Shown: piece after piece, positions 24,563 to 32,780 of the stretch | Layout of the letters: every line of letters begins with the position of its first letter | Numbering within the stretch: the first letter of the stretch is position 1 | NCBI GenBank assembly: GCA_964552655.1 | Contig: CAZKHG010000042.1 | Span: forward strand, 1-32,780 | Direction: 5' to 3' | From: CAZKHG01 sp964552655 | GTDB taxonomy: Bacteria > Bacteroidota > Bacteroidia > Bacteroidales > Tenuifilaceae | Length of the DNA: 32,780 nt | The notes under the pieces: model-generated | Told to the model about the DNA's origin: nothing | What the model saw: the letters and a program-made list of their open reading frames with translations, nothing else | Databases searched by the model: none | Translations under genes and position numbers: made by a program

Positions 24563-25255
24563 ATGCCAAGATTTACTGCCTGGATATTATTTTTAGTAAT
24601 CTTACTTTCATCGAGCTGCTGCACAAGGAGTAACCTCAAGAAAGAATTTACCAAGGGGTACATTGAGTATTCCATTTCTTATGATCAGACCACTCCTTTA
24701 AAAATTGATGCAGATCTGCTACCCAAGGTAATGCTGATTAAATTTTACGATAACAGCATTTTGAATAAAGTGGAGGCATTTTCCGGGTCAGTTTCTTTAA
24801 CCTATATCATCAACAAGGAATTACAAAAAAACATTACCCTGGTAAAGCTTATGAACAAGAAGCTTTACTACGAAGAGACCATTATTGAGGGGAAATTCCC
24901 CCTTTCCTATAACGAAATGCCCGGCATTGAAATCACTAAAACCGATAAAACATTAAACATCAATGGCTTTCATTGCAACCATGCCATAGGCACCTTACAG
25001 GATTCCACTCATTACACCTTTGATATCTATTACACCAAAGAGATTATAATAGATAATCCTAATGCCAACACGCCTTTTGAAGCGATTGATGGCATTATGC
25101 TCAAGTTTGACGTGAAGCTATTCAACAGGCTGATGTCTTTATCGGCCACTAAAATAAAAAGAACCGATATCTCATTCGAAGAATTCATGATACCACCTGA
25201 TTACGAACAGGTAACCGAAGAAACAATTCAGGATGTGATCTCCTTACTTCAGTAA
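24563..25255 (+). CDS. Exported lipoprotein-like protein of unknown function
   Basis: A 230-residue protein. The N-terminus is a signal sequence with LLSSSCC, cysteines at 19 and 20, probably a type II signal with an atypical -3 Ser. The body is beta-rich. The pattern GIEITKTDKTLNINGFHCNHAIG, then a YTFDIYYTKEI strand and a late DGIMLKFDV strand, resembles GLPGLI/DUF4412-type envelope proteins in Bacteroidota, but I cannot assign the family. It is followed by ftsK on the same strand, 79 bp away, with a separate -7 motif. Confidence 0.72.
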   Translation: MPRFTAWILFLVILLSSSCCTRSNLKKEFTKGYIEYSISYDQTTPLKIDADLLPKVMLIKFYDNSILNKVEAFSGSVSLTYIINKELQKNITLVKLMNKKLYYEETIIEGKFPLSYNEMPGIEITKTDKTLNINGFHCNHAIGTLQDSTHYTFDIYYTKEIIIDNPNANTPFEAIDGIMLKFDVKLFNRLMSLSATKIKRTDISFEEFMIPPDYEQVTEETIQDVISLLQ

Positions 25256-25298
25256 AGGTTTTTCTATTATCAAATAATTCTCTTACTTTGCAACGGAC

Positions 25299-25306
25299 TA
25301 TTTTTG
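25299..25306 (+). promoter_or_regulatory. -7 element of ftsK
   Basis: TATTTTTG, an exact TAnnTTTG match, 28 bp before the ftsK ATG. No TTTG is present at the -33 distance. Confidence 0.4.
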
Positions 25307-25334
25307 ATCTATATATATTGCATTTTAAGCGATA

Positions 25335-27824
25335 ATGGCAAAAGAAAACAACAAGGATAAAGAACCTCAAAAACCGGCTAATGAAGTTGAAAAAAAGCCT
25401 TTCCTAAAGGATGAACGGGTTAGATTTACCATTGGCTTATTCATAGTTTTTTTTGCTCTATACCTGGCGTTGGCTTTTATCTCCTACCTCTTTACATGGC
25501 AGGCCGATCAAAGTTTTGAGTGGATCAGCATATTTGCAGGTTCCGATACCCTTGCTGAAAACTGGATGGGGAAAGTTGGTGCATCATTCTCAGTACAGTT
25601 CATGAACCGGTGGTTTGGGATAACCTCACTGTTGTTTCCCATTATTTTAGGTTTAGCAGGTCTCAAATTGCTAAAGATTAAAAGCCCGAAATTCCGTAAA
25701 ACAACATTTAAACTCCTAGTTGGAATCGTTCTTTTCTCGCTTGTATTTGGTTTTTCATTTGGTACCACGGGTGGATTTCTTGGTAGTGGTTTAGGGGGCG
25801 CCCACGGACTATTTGTTTCAAAATGGATTGTTACCTTCCTAGGGAAAATAGGAACAGCTTTCCTGCTCATCTTCCTGGTAATTGCCTATTCTATTTACGT
25901 TTACCCAAACTCCCTGCATCTGTATAACAGGTTTATCCATTACCTGGTTGAGTCATTAAAAAGAAAACCCAAACCAATTCCCGAAAAAGTACTTGATGAT
26001 TCAACCGATCAGCATTCCGCTGAAAAAGAGCCTGAACCTTTAAAACCAGATTCAATCGAACAAGTTGAAAGCGGGAAGGTTGCAGAGGTAGTTAACCTTG
26101 ATCCTGAAGATGATATTGAATCAGCCGATGAGGATGAAATTTTACCTGGTGAAGAAAAACCTGTAAATGAACCGGTTTTTGACCTGGACGATACCAAAGC
26201 AAGGCATCAGGTTGAAGCGGTAATTGCCCCCGACAGGGAAGGAGATGTTGAGCTGACCATTGAATCGGTTAAGGAACAAGAAGCAGATTCCAGCATCATC
26301 CAGGGGAATGATCAATTTGACCCGACTCTTGATTTGTCGAGCTACCAAAAACCACCCATTGAACTGCTGGAAGAGTATAAAAATCAGGAATCGCCTGTAA
26401 CCAATGAAGAGCTGATTGCCAACAAGAATAAAATTGTTGAAACCCTGGCAAACTATAAGATTCAGATTGATAAGATAAAAGCTACAATTGGCCCCACTGT
26501 AACTCTATACGAAATTGTTCCGGCACCTGGGGTCAGGATAAGCAAAATCAAAAACCTGGAGGATGATATTGCGCTAAGCCTTTCTGCTTTAGGAATCAGA
26601 ATCATTGCTCCCATCCCCGGCAAAGGGACAATTGGGATAGAGGTTCCAAACCTTAAACCTGAGATTGTATCAATGCATTCAATCATCAAAGCTGCAAAAT
26701 TTCAGGAAACCAAGTACGATCTGGCTATTGCCCTGGGAAAAACTATCTCAAACGAAACTTTTATACTTGATTTGGCTAAACTTCCCCACCTGTTGGTTGC
26801 CGGTGCAACAGGTCAGGGAAAATCGGTTGGTTTAAACGCCATTATCGCATCACTGCTCTACAAAAAGCACCCATCGCAGCTGAAATTTGTACTGGTTGAC
26901 CCAAAGAAGGTTGAGCTAACACTCTACAGCAAGCTTGAGAGGCATTTTCTGGCCAAACTGCCTGATACCGATGATGCTATCATTACCGATACCCAAAAAG
27001 TGATCAATACCTTAAATTCATTATGTATTGAAATGGATCAGCGATATGAGCTGCTCAAGGTTGCCCAGGTAAGGAATATCAAAGAGTATAACGAAAAATT
27101 CTCCGAACGGAGGCTAAACCCCAATAATGGCCATAGGTTTTTACCGTATATCATAGTAATAATTGATGAATTTGCCGATCTGATTATGACAGCCGGCCGA
27201 GAAGTGGAAACGCCCCTTGCGCGGTTGGCCCAACTAGCCCGTGCAATTGGCATTCACCTTATAATTGCCACTCAGCGGCCATCAACCAATATTATCACAG
27301 GTGTGATTAAAGCCAACTTCCCCGCACGTATCGCCTTTAGGGTTTCTTCCATGATCGATTCCCGTACCATTCTCGATCATCCTGGCGCCAACCATCTTAT
27401 CGGACGGGGTGATATGCTGGTTTCAGCAGGTAGCGAAATGATAAGGGTTCAATGTGCCTTTGTGGATACCCCGGAAATTGAAAGAATTACCGATTTTATT
27501 GGCAACCAGCGGGGTTACCCATCTGCATTCATGCTCCCTGAATATTCTCCCGAAACTGGCGATGAAATACTTGATGTGGATTTGAGGAAAAGAGATGATC
27601 TATTTGATGATGCCGCCAGGTTAGTAGTCCAATACCAGCAGGGTTCAACCTCGCTGATTCAACGTAAATTTTCCATAGGTTACAACCGGGCGGGAAGAAT
27701 TATAGATCAACTGGAAGCGGCTGGTGTTGTAGGCCCTTTTGAGGGGAGTAAAGCCCGTCAGGTGTTAATTGTGGATGAAATGTCTTTGGAACAACTTTTG
27801 AATAATCTTAATGCTCAACAATAA
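25335..27824 (+). CDS. ftsK: FtsK/SpoIIIE-type DNA translocase
   Basis: An 829-residue protein. The N-terminal region has about four membrane helices (roughly 33-55, 95-112, 126-145, 165-190). An acidic low-complexity linker (about 215-335) precedes the alpha domain. The motor domain has Walker A GATGQGKS at 490-497, Walker B IIVIIDEFAD at 606-615 and the IATQRPS motif at 644-650. The winged-helix gamma domain (about 755-815) recognises KOPS-like DNA. FtsK links chromosome-dimer resolution to septation. The domain order is standard. The stop is 10 bp before the LolA-like start. Confidence 0.96.
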   Translation: MAKENNKDKEPQKPANEVEKKPFLKDERVRFTIGLFIVFFALYLALAFISYLFTWQADQSFEWISIFAGSDTLAENWMGKVGASFSVQFMNRWFGITSLLFPIILGLAGLKLLKIKSPKFRKTTFKLLVGIVLFSLVFGFSFGTTGGFLGSGLGGAHGLFVSKWIVTFLGKIGTAFLLIFLVIAYSIYVYPNSLHLYNRFIHYLVESLKRKPKPIPEKVLDDSTDQHSAEKEPEPLKPDSIEQVESGKVAEVVNLDPEDDIESADEDEILPGEEKPVNEPVFDLDDTKARHQVEAVIAPDREGDVELTIESVKEQEADSSIIQGNDQFDPTLDLSSYQKPPIELLEEYKNQESPVTNEELIANKNKIVETLANYKIQIDKIKATIGPTVTLYEIVPAPGVRISKIKNLEDDIALSLSALGIRIIAPIPGKGTIGIEVPNLKPEIVSMHSIIKAAKFQETKYDLAIALGKTISNETFILDLAKLPHLLVAGATGQGKSVGLNAIIASLLYKKHPSQLKFVLVDPKKVELTLYSKLERHFLAKLPDTDDAIITDTQKVINTLNSLCIEMDQRYELLKVAQVRNIKEYNEKFSERRLNPNNGHRFLPYIIVIIDEFADLIMTAGREVETPLARLAQLARAIGIHLIIATQRPSTNIITGVIKANFPARIAFRVSSMIDSRTILDHPGANHLIGRGDMLVSAGSEMIRVQCAFVDTPEIERITDFIGNQRGYPSAFMLPEYSPETGDEILDVDLRKRDDLFDDAARLVVQYQQGSTSLIQRKFSIGYNRAGRIIDQLEAAGVVGPFEGSKARQVLIVDEMSLEQLLNNLNAQQ

Positions 27825-27834
27825 AACGAATAAA

Positions 27835-28482
27835 ATGAAGAGGATTGAACTTGTATTGATTTCATGTGTATTTTCAATTTACGCATTTTCACAAAATGCT
27901 CCTGCCGGTAAGGATATTGTAAAAAATTTTAGCACTAAAATGCAGAATCTACAGAGCTTATCGGCCAATTTCACATTTACCTTGGAAAATCTTAAGGAAA
28001 AAATAACCGATTCTCATGATGGCAAAATTGTAGTAAAGGGTAATAAGTACTACCTGGAGCTGATGGGAATGGAAGTATATTTCAATGGATCGGAAAAGTG
28101 GCAATTTATTAAGGAAGCCAATGAGGTAACGGTTTCTAAGCCTGAAAAGGTCGAAGGCGGGTTTTTTGATGACCCCACAAAACTTTTTAAGAGCTACGAG
28201 AAGAATTTTAAATCCAAATATATTGGGGAAAAAACCGTGAAAGGGAAAGAACTCTACGAGCTCGAACTTTACCCTATAGATTTGAATGCCGCCTATTCTA
28301 TCCTGAAGCTCCAGTTTTCAAAAAGAACCTTGGAGCCGGAACTCATTAAATATCAGGGGAAAGATGGGAACAACTATATAATTAAAGTCAAAAATTTTAA
28401 ATCTGATATCCCTGTAAAAGACGATAAATTTATTTTCGATCAGAAAAAGCATAAAAATGTTGAGGTGGTTGATTTACGATAA
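27835..28482 (+). CDS. LolA-like periplasmic carrier protein
   Basis: A 215-residue protein from ATG 27835. An in-frame ATG at 27811 overlaps the ftsK end, but the signal peptide MKRIELVLISCVFSIYAFSQ starts at 27835. After it comes a LolA-fold beta-rich domain: FSTKMQNLQSLSANFTFTL, then KIVVKGNKYYLELMGMEVYFNG, and a late VKDDKFIFD. LolA carries lipoproteins through the periplasm from LolCDE. The closeness to ftsK suggests co-transcription. It is convergent with the HD phosphohydrolase, with a 94-bp gap. Confidence 0.85.
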   Translation: MKRIELVLISCVFSIYAFSQNAPAGKDIVKNFSTKMQNLQSLSANFTFTLENLKEKITDSHDGKIVVKGNKYYLELMGMEVYFNGSEKWQFIKEANEVTVSKPEKVEGGFFDDPTKLFKSYEKNFKSKYIGEKTVKGKELYELELYPIDLNAAYSILKLQFSKRTLEPELIKYQGKDGNNYIIKVKNFKSDIPVKDDKFIFDQKKHKNVEVVDLR

Positions 28483-28576
28483 TCGCCTTGATCAATATCT
28501 GAAGAATTAAGAAATTAACAATAAGCCACTTACATTACCAAACGGAAATTCGGGTATTATTACCATAATATAATGG

Positions 28577-30694
28577 TTATTTGTGTTTTGGGTACTCAAT
28601 TCGTGCGTGGTAAATGTTCATGAGCTTTTTCTTGAAAATCGCCTTGATAGTGGTAATATCCTTAAAGGTGATATTGGCTTCATTAAACTGTTCATCAGCC
28701 AGCTGGGTTTTAACCACTTCGTCAACCAGTTCATCAATAATTTTAAAGTTAATATTTCTGATACTTCTGGATGCTGCTTCGATTGAATCGGCCATCATCA
28801 CCACAACAGTTTCCTTTGAAAACGGACGTGGTCCGGTATAGGTGAATTTACTATCCTCCAGCAGGTCTGTATCCGATTTTCCTTTGTAAAGCCTGTAAAA
28901 GTACTGAACTTTATTGGTGCCATGATGTGTCCTGATGAAATCAATGAGCTGCTCTGGCAGCTTATACTTTTTAGCAATCTGAACTCCCTCTGTAACGTGT
29001 TTAATAATTATTGAAGCGCTCTCCTCGTACTCCAGGTTTTGATGAGGGTTGTAATCGGGTGGCTGATTCTCAATATAGAATAAGGGGTTAGCAATTTTCC
29101 CAATATCATGATATAAGGCGCCTGCCCTCACCAGGAGTGGATTCCCCCCAATTTTATAAACAGCTGCTTCTGATAGGTTAGCAACCTGTAAAGAGTGCTG
29201 AAAAGTGCCAGGAGCTACCTCTGCCAGCTTGCGAAGTAACTCCTGATTGGTATCTGAAAGTTCCATCAATGTTGCATCAGAGAGGAAACCGAACATCTTC
29301 TCGAAAAAATATACCAACTGGTATGATGCCATCAGGAGCAGTGCATTCCCTGTAAACCAGGCAATGGTAAACCAGTTAATGGCTCTTAAAGTACCTTCCT
29401 GGACAATTACCAACCCAATATAAACTATCCAGTAGGTAATCAAAATCAGCGAAATGGAAATAAACAATTTTCCCCGCTTAAACAGGTTAGATAAGCTAAT
29501 GATTGAAACAACGCCAGCTATAAAATTGATGAAAATGAATTCATACCCGTTTGGGGCAAAAAAGCCTACCAGGAATATGGTTACCAGGTGAGCAAAAAGT
29601 GCAACACGCCCATCGTAAAAAGCTTTCATGAAAATGGGAATAATTGCAAATGGCACCACATAAATGCTAATGATATTACTCCTTAGGATAAATGACGAAC
29701 CAACAACAATTGCCGTAATCAAAATAAGAATAAACAGAATTTTTGAATCATCAGCCAGAATTTCGTTCCTGTTGTTTAGCAAGAAAATGTAAAGTATAAA
29801 GAACAGAAATGAGACAATAAGAATCTGCCCAAAAAGTACGCTAAAGAAGTTACGTTGACCAAGCTTATTCTCATATTCCCTCTTTAGTGATTCCAAAATC
29901 AGGTATTTGTTGCTATCCACAAGCTCATCGTGGTTTATTATTTTCGTCCCCGATTGAACCATTCCCTTGGTAATGGAAATGGCATTCAACATCTGGTTCT
30001 TCAGCTTATCCGTTATCTTCTCATCAAAGAACAGGTTGGGTTGAACGTAAACAGTGTAATCAAAATCCTCCAGGAATTTTGCCACATCCTTACTTTCAAA
30101 CTCAAGCGGTTTATTTACTCTTTTAGTAATGTATTCAATGGCTGATTTGGTCGTAAACACCTCATCAACGCCTCTCTCCACTGCTGTATTTTTGAGTAAA
30201 ATCTTAATCCGGGCTGTTTCTCCCGGTATAAATGATTCTGTTCTGTTAACAATTCCTTTTGAGTAAACAAACCTGAAAAGTTCCAGGGACTCTCTTTCTA
30301 TCTGGTTCTTTTTTCGAATTAAATCGCCCTGATTTACATTCAGATTATTGGTTTGCTGATTTTTTTGAAAAAAGCTATTCCATTCGTTGCTGAAATTGAC
30401 CTTAAACTGAGCAGAAACAATGTTAACCTGGGTTGAATCGATCCGGTAAATCGGAGCAAAGTTTTTGAGTAATAAATTACGTTCCTCAAAAAGTTCTGCT
30501 TCGGTTTTGTAAATAGGAAAATCAAAAGGTGCTATAAGATCCTCGTGCATCCAGGCCTTACCTTTTTGAAACTCGTACTTAAATTTCCCTTCCCTGGGCA
30601 AAAAAACAACAATTATGCTGATTGCAATAATAAAATAAAAGAACCGGAGAATCCCCCTGTAGTATAGCTGAATGAACCGTATCAATTTAATCAT
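28577..30694 (-). CDS. PgpH-like 7TM-HD cyclic-di-AMP phosphodiesterase
   Basis: A 705-residue membrane protein. TM1 is at about 13-30, followed by an extracytoplasmic 7TMR-HDED domain (about 35-285), a block of about six or seven helices (about 285-465), then a C-terminal HD domain (about 490-650) with the YHDIGK motif (H529, D530) and THHGT. This is the PgpH architecture. PgpH in Listeria degrades cyclic-di-AMP. Substrate specificity in this organism is not proven. It is on the minus strand, divergent from the NlpC/P60 gene, with a 140-bp gap. Confidence 0.9.
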   Translation of the reverse strand: MIKLIRFIQLYYRGILRFFYFIIAISIIVVFLPREGKFKYEFQKGKAWMHEDLIAPFDFPIYKTEAELFEERNLLLKNFAPIYRIDSTQVNIVSAQFKVNFSNEWNSFFQKNQQTNNLNVNQGDLIRKKNQIERESLELFRFVYSKGIVNRTESFIPGETARIKILLKNTAVERGVDEVFTTKSAIEYITKRVNKPLEFESKDVAKFLEDFDYTVYVQPNLFFDEKITDKLKNQMLNAISITKGMVQSGTKIINHDELVDSNKYLILESLKREYENKLGQRNFFSVLFGQILIVSFLFFILYIFLLNNRNEILADDSKILFILILITAIVVGSSFILRSNIISIYVVPFAIIPIFMKAFYDGRVALFAHLVTIFLVGFFAPNGYEFIFINFIAGVVSIISLSNLFKRGKLFISISLILITYWIVYIGLVIVQEGTLRAINWFTIAWFTGNALLLMASYQLVYFFEKMFGFLSDATLMELSDTNQELLRKLAEVAPGTFQHSLQVANLSEAAVYKIGGNPLLVRAGALYHDIGKIANPLFYIENQPPDYNPHQNLEYEESASIIIKHVTEGVQIAKKYKLPEQLIDFIRTHHGTNKVQYFYRLYKGKSDTDLLEDSKFTYTGPRPFSKETVVVMMADSIEAASRSIRNINFKIIDELVDEVVKTQLADEQFNEANITFKDITTIKAIFKKKLMNIYHARIEYPKHK

Positions 30695-30720
30695 ACAATA
30701 AAATGGGTATATAAACCAAA

Positions 30721-30728
30721 CAAAAATA
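30721..30728 (-). promoter_or_regulatory. -7 element of the PgpH-like gene
   Basis: On the minus strand: TATTTTTG, an exact TAnnTTTG, 26 bp before the ATG at 30694. No -33 element was found. Confidence 0.4.
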
Positions 30729-30834
30729 ACAACTTTATTATAACGCGTTTAAGAAAAAAGTGTTTAATTCTGCTATTTCAAATATCGAACGTTAAATGTT
30801 TCAATAGCATTTACTAAATTTACAAGAAAAAAAG

Positions 30835-31614
30835 ATGAGTTTAGGGATAGTAAACCAATCGTTAGCCGCAGTAAGGAGAGAACCATCGGAAAGCAGTGAG
30901 ATGGTAAACCAGCTCCTGTTTGGTGAATCGTTTACTATAATTGAAAGCTATAATAGCTGGCTTAAAATTCTCTCCAGCAACGATCTATACGAAGGCTGGG
31001 TGGATACCAAACTCGTTGAATTGATACCAGAGGAGCAGCCGACCCCTGGCAATGCCACTTTTCATGTGGCCAGCAATTTATTCACAGCAAAGAAGGAAGG
31101 ATCTTTACACCCAATCAGGCTCTGCCCCGGTTCAACCGTATATAATTTCAACAAGGGGAGCTTTAACATCGGAAATTCCAGGTATTTTTCCGGTGATATC
31201 AAATTCACACCAGAGAAAGTAGTTTTGGGTGAGGAGATTGTTAAAATTGCACAAATGTACGCCAATTCGCCCTACCTGTGGGGAGGGCGATCACCATTTG
31301 GGGTTGATTGTTCGGGGTTGGTTCAGGTAGTGTATAAAATTGCCGGTTTTCAAATTCCAAGGGATTCATCCCAGCAGGTTAAAGCGGGTGAAACCATTGA
31401 TTTTATCAACTTGGTTAAGCCAGCTGATTTAGCCTTCTTCGATAATGAGGAAGGGATTATAACCCATGTTGGAATACTGACCGGTACAGGGAAAATTATT
31501 CATAGTTCAGGCTATGTCAGGATAGACAATCTTGATCATCAGGGAATATTCAACATCGAAACCCAGAAATACACGCATAAACTTCGGGTGATAAAAAGAA
31601 TAGTGCCCGCTTGA
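30835..31614 (+). CDS. SH3-NlpC/P60 (C40) peptidase
   Basis: A 259-residue protein. An N-terminal bacterial SH3-like domain (about 4-64) is followed by a second SH3-like segment (about 75-125) and the NlpC/P60 domain (about 130-256). The catalytic residues are C159 in GVDCSGLVQ, H211 in ITHVGIL and a third polar residue H223 in IIHSSG. No signal peptide is present. The layout resembles YkfC/C40 gamma-D-glutamyl-L-diamino-acid endopeptidases. Some of these act in the cytoplasm on recycled muropeptides, which fits here. A separate short leader upstream has no exact -7 motif. Confidence 0.9.
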   Translation: MSLGIVNQSLAAVRREPSESSEMVNQLLFGESFTIIESYNSWLKILSSNDLYEGWVDTKLVELIPEEQPTPGNATFHVASNLFTAKKEGSLHPIRLCPGSTVYNFNKGSFNIGNSRYFSGDIKFTPEKVVLGEEIVKIAQMYANSPYLWGGRSPFGVDCSGLVQVVYKIAGFQIPRDSSQQVKAGETIDFINLVKPADLAFFDNEEGIITHVGILTGTGKIIHSSGYVRIDNLDHQGIFNIETQKYTHKLRVIKRIVPA

Positions 31615-31660
31615 TATTTTACCTGCATATAGCTATTTTTATTCGCATAAAATTTACCAA

Positions 31661-31786
31661 ATGTTAAAACATCAGGTACTCATTGCTTTCATTTGTATCC
31701 TCATCGGAGTTTGGATTGCCCTCACGCTTCGTGAACGCCGTAAAACACGGGATAATGATGAAAATAACAGCTCTGAAAACGAATAA
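31661..31786 (+). CDS. Small single-span membrane protein, 41 residues
   Basis: A 41-residue frame beginning MLKHQVLIAFICILIGVWIA. One hydrophobic span at about 5-22 is followed by a basic stretch LRERRKTR and an acidic, Asn/Ser-rich tail, so the C-terminus should be cytoplasmic. It is below usual length cut-offs. It starts 46 bp after the C40 gene stop and ends 6 bp before the Nudix ATG, which is an operon-like spacing. No family was recognised. Confidence 0.55.
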   Translation: MLKHQVLIAFICILIGVWIALTLRERRKTRDNDENNSSENE

Positions 31787-31792
31787 CATTCA

Positions 31793-32230
31793 ATGTCCTA
31801 CTCCTATCAATACCCCCGGATGCTGGTTACAGTGGATTGCCTGGTTTTTCTGAAAGATTACAGCTCTGAAACCAGAATACTTTTAGTTAAACGTAGAAAT
31901 GATCCCTACAAGGGATTTTATGCCCTACCAGGTGGTTTCCCCGAAATGAATGAACTGCTGGAGAAAGCAGCTGAGCGGGAACTCTTTGAGGAAACAGGCC
32001 TTAATGGAGTTCAACTGACACAGTTTAAGGCTTTTGATAAGGTAAATCGCGATCCGCGCGACAGGAATATAGCCATTGCATTCTATGGCTTTACCACTTC
32101 TGATAATTCTGCTATTTCCGCTGGGGATGATGCAGAATACGCCGAATGGTTTTCCATCAGAAACCTTCCACCATTGGCCTTTGATCATGAGGATATTATT
32201 GGGCAAGCCCTGTTATTCCTGAATCTTTAG
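31793..32230 (+). CDS. Nudix hydrolase
   Basis: A 145-residue protein of normal length. The Nudix box GX5EX7REUXEEXGU is at 48-70, starting GFPEMNE and ending RELFEETGL, and is complete with its metal-binding Glu residues. Before it is VKRRNDPYKGFYALPGG. A DRNIAIAFYGF strand follows. The family hydrolyses nucleoside diphosphates linked to another moiety (X), including ADP-ribose and NADH. The substrate is not determined; the size suggests ADP-ribose-type or NrtR-free forms. It is convergent with the APS kinase gene. Confidence 0.93.
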   Translation: MSYSYQYPRMLVTVDCLVFLKDYSSETRILLVKRRNDPYKGFYALPGGFPEMNELLEKAAERELFEETGLNGVQLTQFKAFDKVNRDPRDRNIAIAFYGFTTSDNSAISAGDDAEYAEWFSIRNLPPLAFDHEDIIGQALLFLNL

Positions 32231-32241
32231 CCAGATAAATA

Positions 32242-32772
32242 TTATCCAAGATCTGTTTTGGGTAAGAACTTCCTTACCTGATCCATTAAAAGATCAAACG
32301 ATTCATTTAGAGGCCTGTTATTGAGAATGTGGATATCGGGTTTGACGGGAACCTCAAAAGGCGCATTAACACCAGTAAAATCATTTATCTGGCCGTTTAA
32401 AGCCCTTTTATACATCCCTTTGGGATCTCGGTTAATACATTCCTGAACTGGTGTATCAATAAAAATTTCAACGAAGTTTTGGCCTCCGATGATACTCCTT
32501 GCCAGCTCTCTTATCGAAATTGATGGGGAAACAAAACAGCAAATGGCGCAACAACCCGAATTGTTTACTATTCTGGCCACAGATGCCACCCTGCGAATAT
32601 TCTCCATTCGATCCATATCAGAAAAACCAAGATCGCTACACAGGGTTTTACGAACTTCATCGCCATCAATAAAAATAACATTCTGGCCATTACTTTTAAG
32701 TTCATTAAAAAGCATTGACCCCAAGGTTGTTTTGCCGGAAGCCGGTAAACCGGTAAGCCAGAAGGTAAGCAT
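32242..32772 (-). CDS. cysC: Adenylylsulfate kinase
   Basis: A 176-residue protein from ATG 32772. The frame stays open 6 bp further to a TTG and toward the window edge, so the true N-terminus could be a little longer. The P-loop is GLPASGKTT at 8-16, followed by DGDEVRKTL at 36-44, FVSPSISIREL (S82 is the family's active-site Ser) and DPKGMYKRALNG with NDFTGVNAPFE. It phosphorylates APS to PAPS using ATP. PAPS feeds sulfate assimilation or sulfotransferases. Its partner genes lie outside the window. Confidence 0.9.
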   Translation of the reverse strand: MLTFWLTGLPASGKTTLGSMLFNELKSNGQNVIFIDGDEVRKTLCSDLGFSDMDRMENIRRVASVARIVNNSGCCAICCFVSPSISIRELARSIIGGQNFVEIFIDTPVQECINRDPKGMYKRALNGQINDFTGVNAPFEVPVKPDIHILNNRPLNESFDLLMDQVRKFLPKTDLG

Positions 32773-32780
32773 GAGCAAAT

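Noticed and set aside
27811..27834. ATG inside the ftsK end as start of the LolA-like gene
   Set aside because: It would place eight polar residues before a good signal peptide. The ATG at 27835 gives a normal signal sequence.
28558..28580. Hairpin between the convergent lolA and HD genes (ACCAT/ATGGT)
   Set aside because: The stem is short, AT-rich and imperfect, without a clear T-run. It is not enough to call a terminator.

Overview
The window looks like a chromosomal segment from a member of the Bacteroidota, probably Bacteroidales or a relative. It is AT-rich. Several intergenic regions carry the Bacteroidota -7 promoter motif TAnnTTTG. The gene content also fits: a TonB-dependent receptor with an N-terminal carboxypeptidase-regulatory-like domain, LytS/LytTR signalling, ribosomal protein bTHX, an RRM protein, FtsK followed by a LolA-like protein, and a 7TM-HD phosphohydrolase. 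All family assignments come from reading motifs in the translations; no database search was run. I saw no tRNA, rRNA, CRISPR array, insertion sequence or prophage.

Layout. (1) 2-3950, plus strand: the C-terminal part of an OPT-family peptide transporter followed by peptidase T (peptide import and hydrolysis), then a TatD-like metal hydrolase and a TcdA-type tRNA-modification enzyme. (2) 4045-8759: a GPP34/GOLPH3-like protein convergent with a CHASE4-SpoIIE phosphatase, then a free-standing B3/B4 domain protein, a small winged-helix protein and the PgeF laccase-fold protein, all on the minus strand. (3) 9125-16087, minus strand: a six-gene cluster, in transcription order TonB-dependent receptor, TPR protein, LytS-type histidine kinase, serine beta-lactamase-like hydrolase, isoprenylcysteine-methyltransferase-like membrane protein, LytTR response regulator. 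The two enzymes sit between kinase and regulator. This is the most system-like locus in the window. (4) 16264-21919: a DUF2378-like protein with a strong terminator, the small bTHX gene, a TPR-SpoIIE phosphatase, a DUF4846 protein, a short AlkA-like glycosylase, acylphosphatase and a DUF456 membrane protein. (5) 21947-24302, minus strand: an RRM protein and an arcC-arcB pair that can extract ATP from citrulline. (6) 24563-32772: a lipoprotein-like protein, FtsK, LolA-like, PgpH-like HD phosphohydrolase, NlpC/P60 peptidase, a 41-residue membrane peptide, a Nudix hydrolase and an adenylylsulfate kinase at the right edge.

Most of the window is ordinary core genome. The points worth a second look are the interrupted LytS/LytTR cluster, the GOLPH3-like protein, a Cys/His pattern in the DUF4846 protein, a palindrome placed against the tatD promoter, two small genes that ordinary length cut-offs would miss (bTHX and the 41-residue peptide), and two intergenic repeat elements with 7-bp periodicity that lie directly at stop codons.
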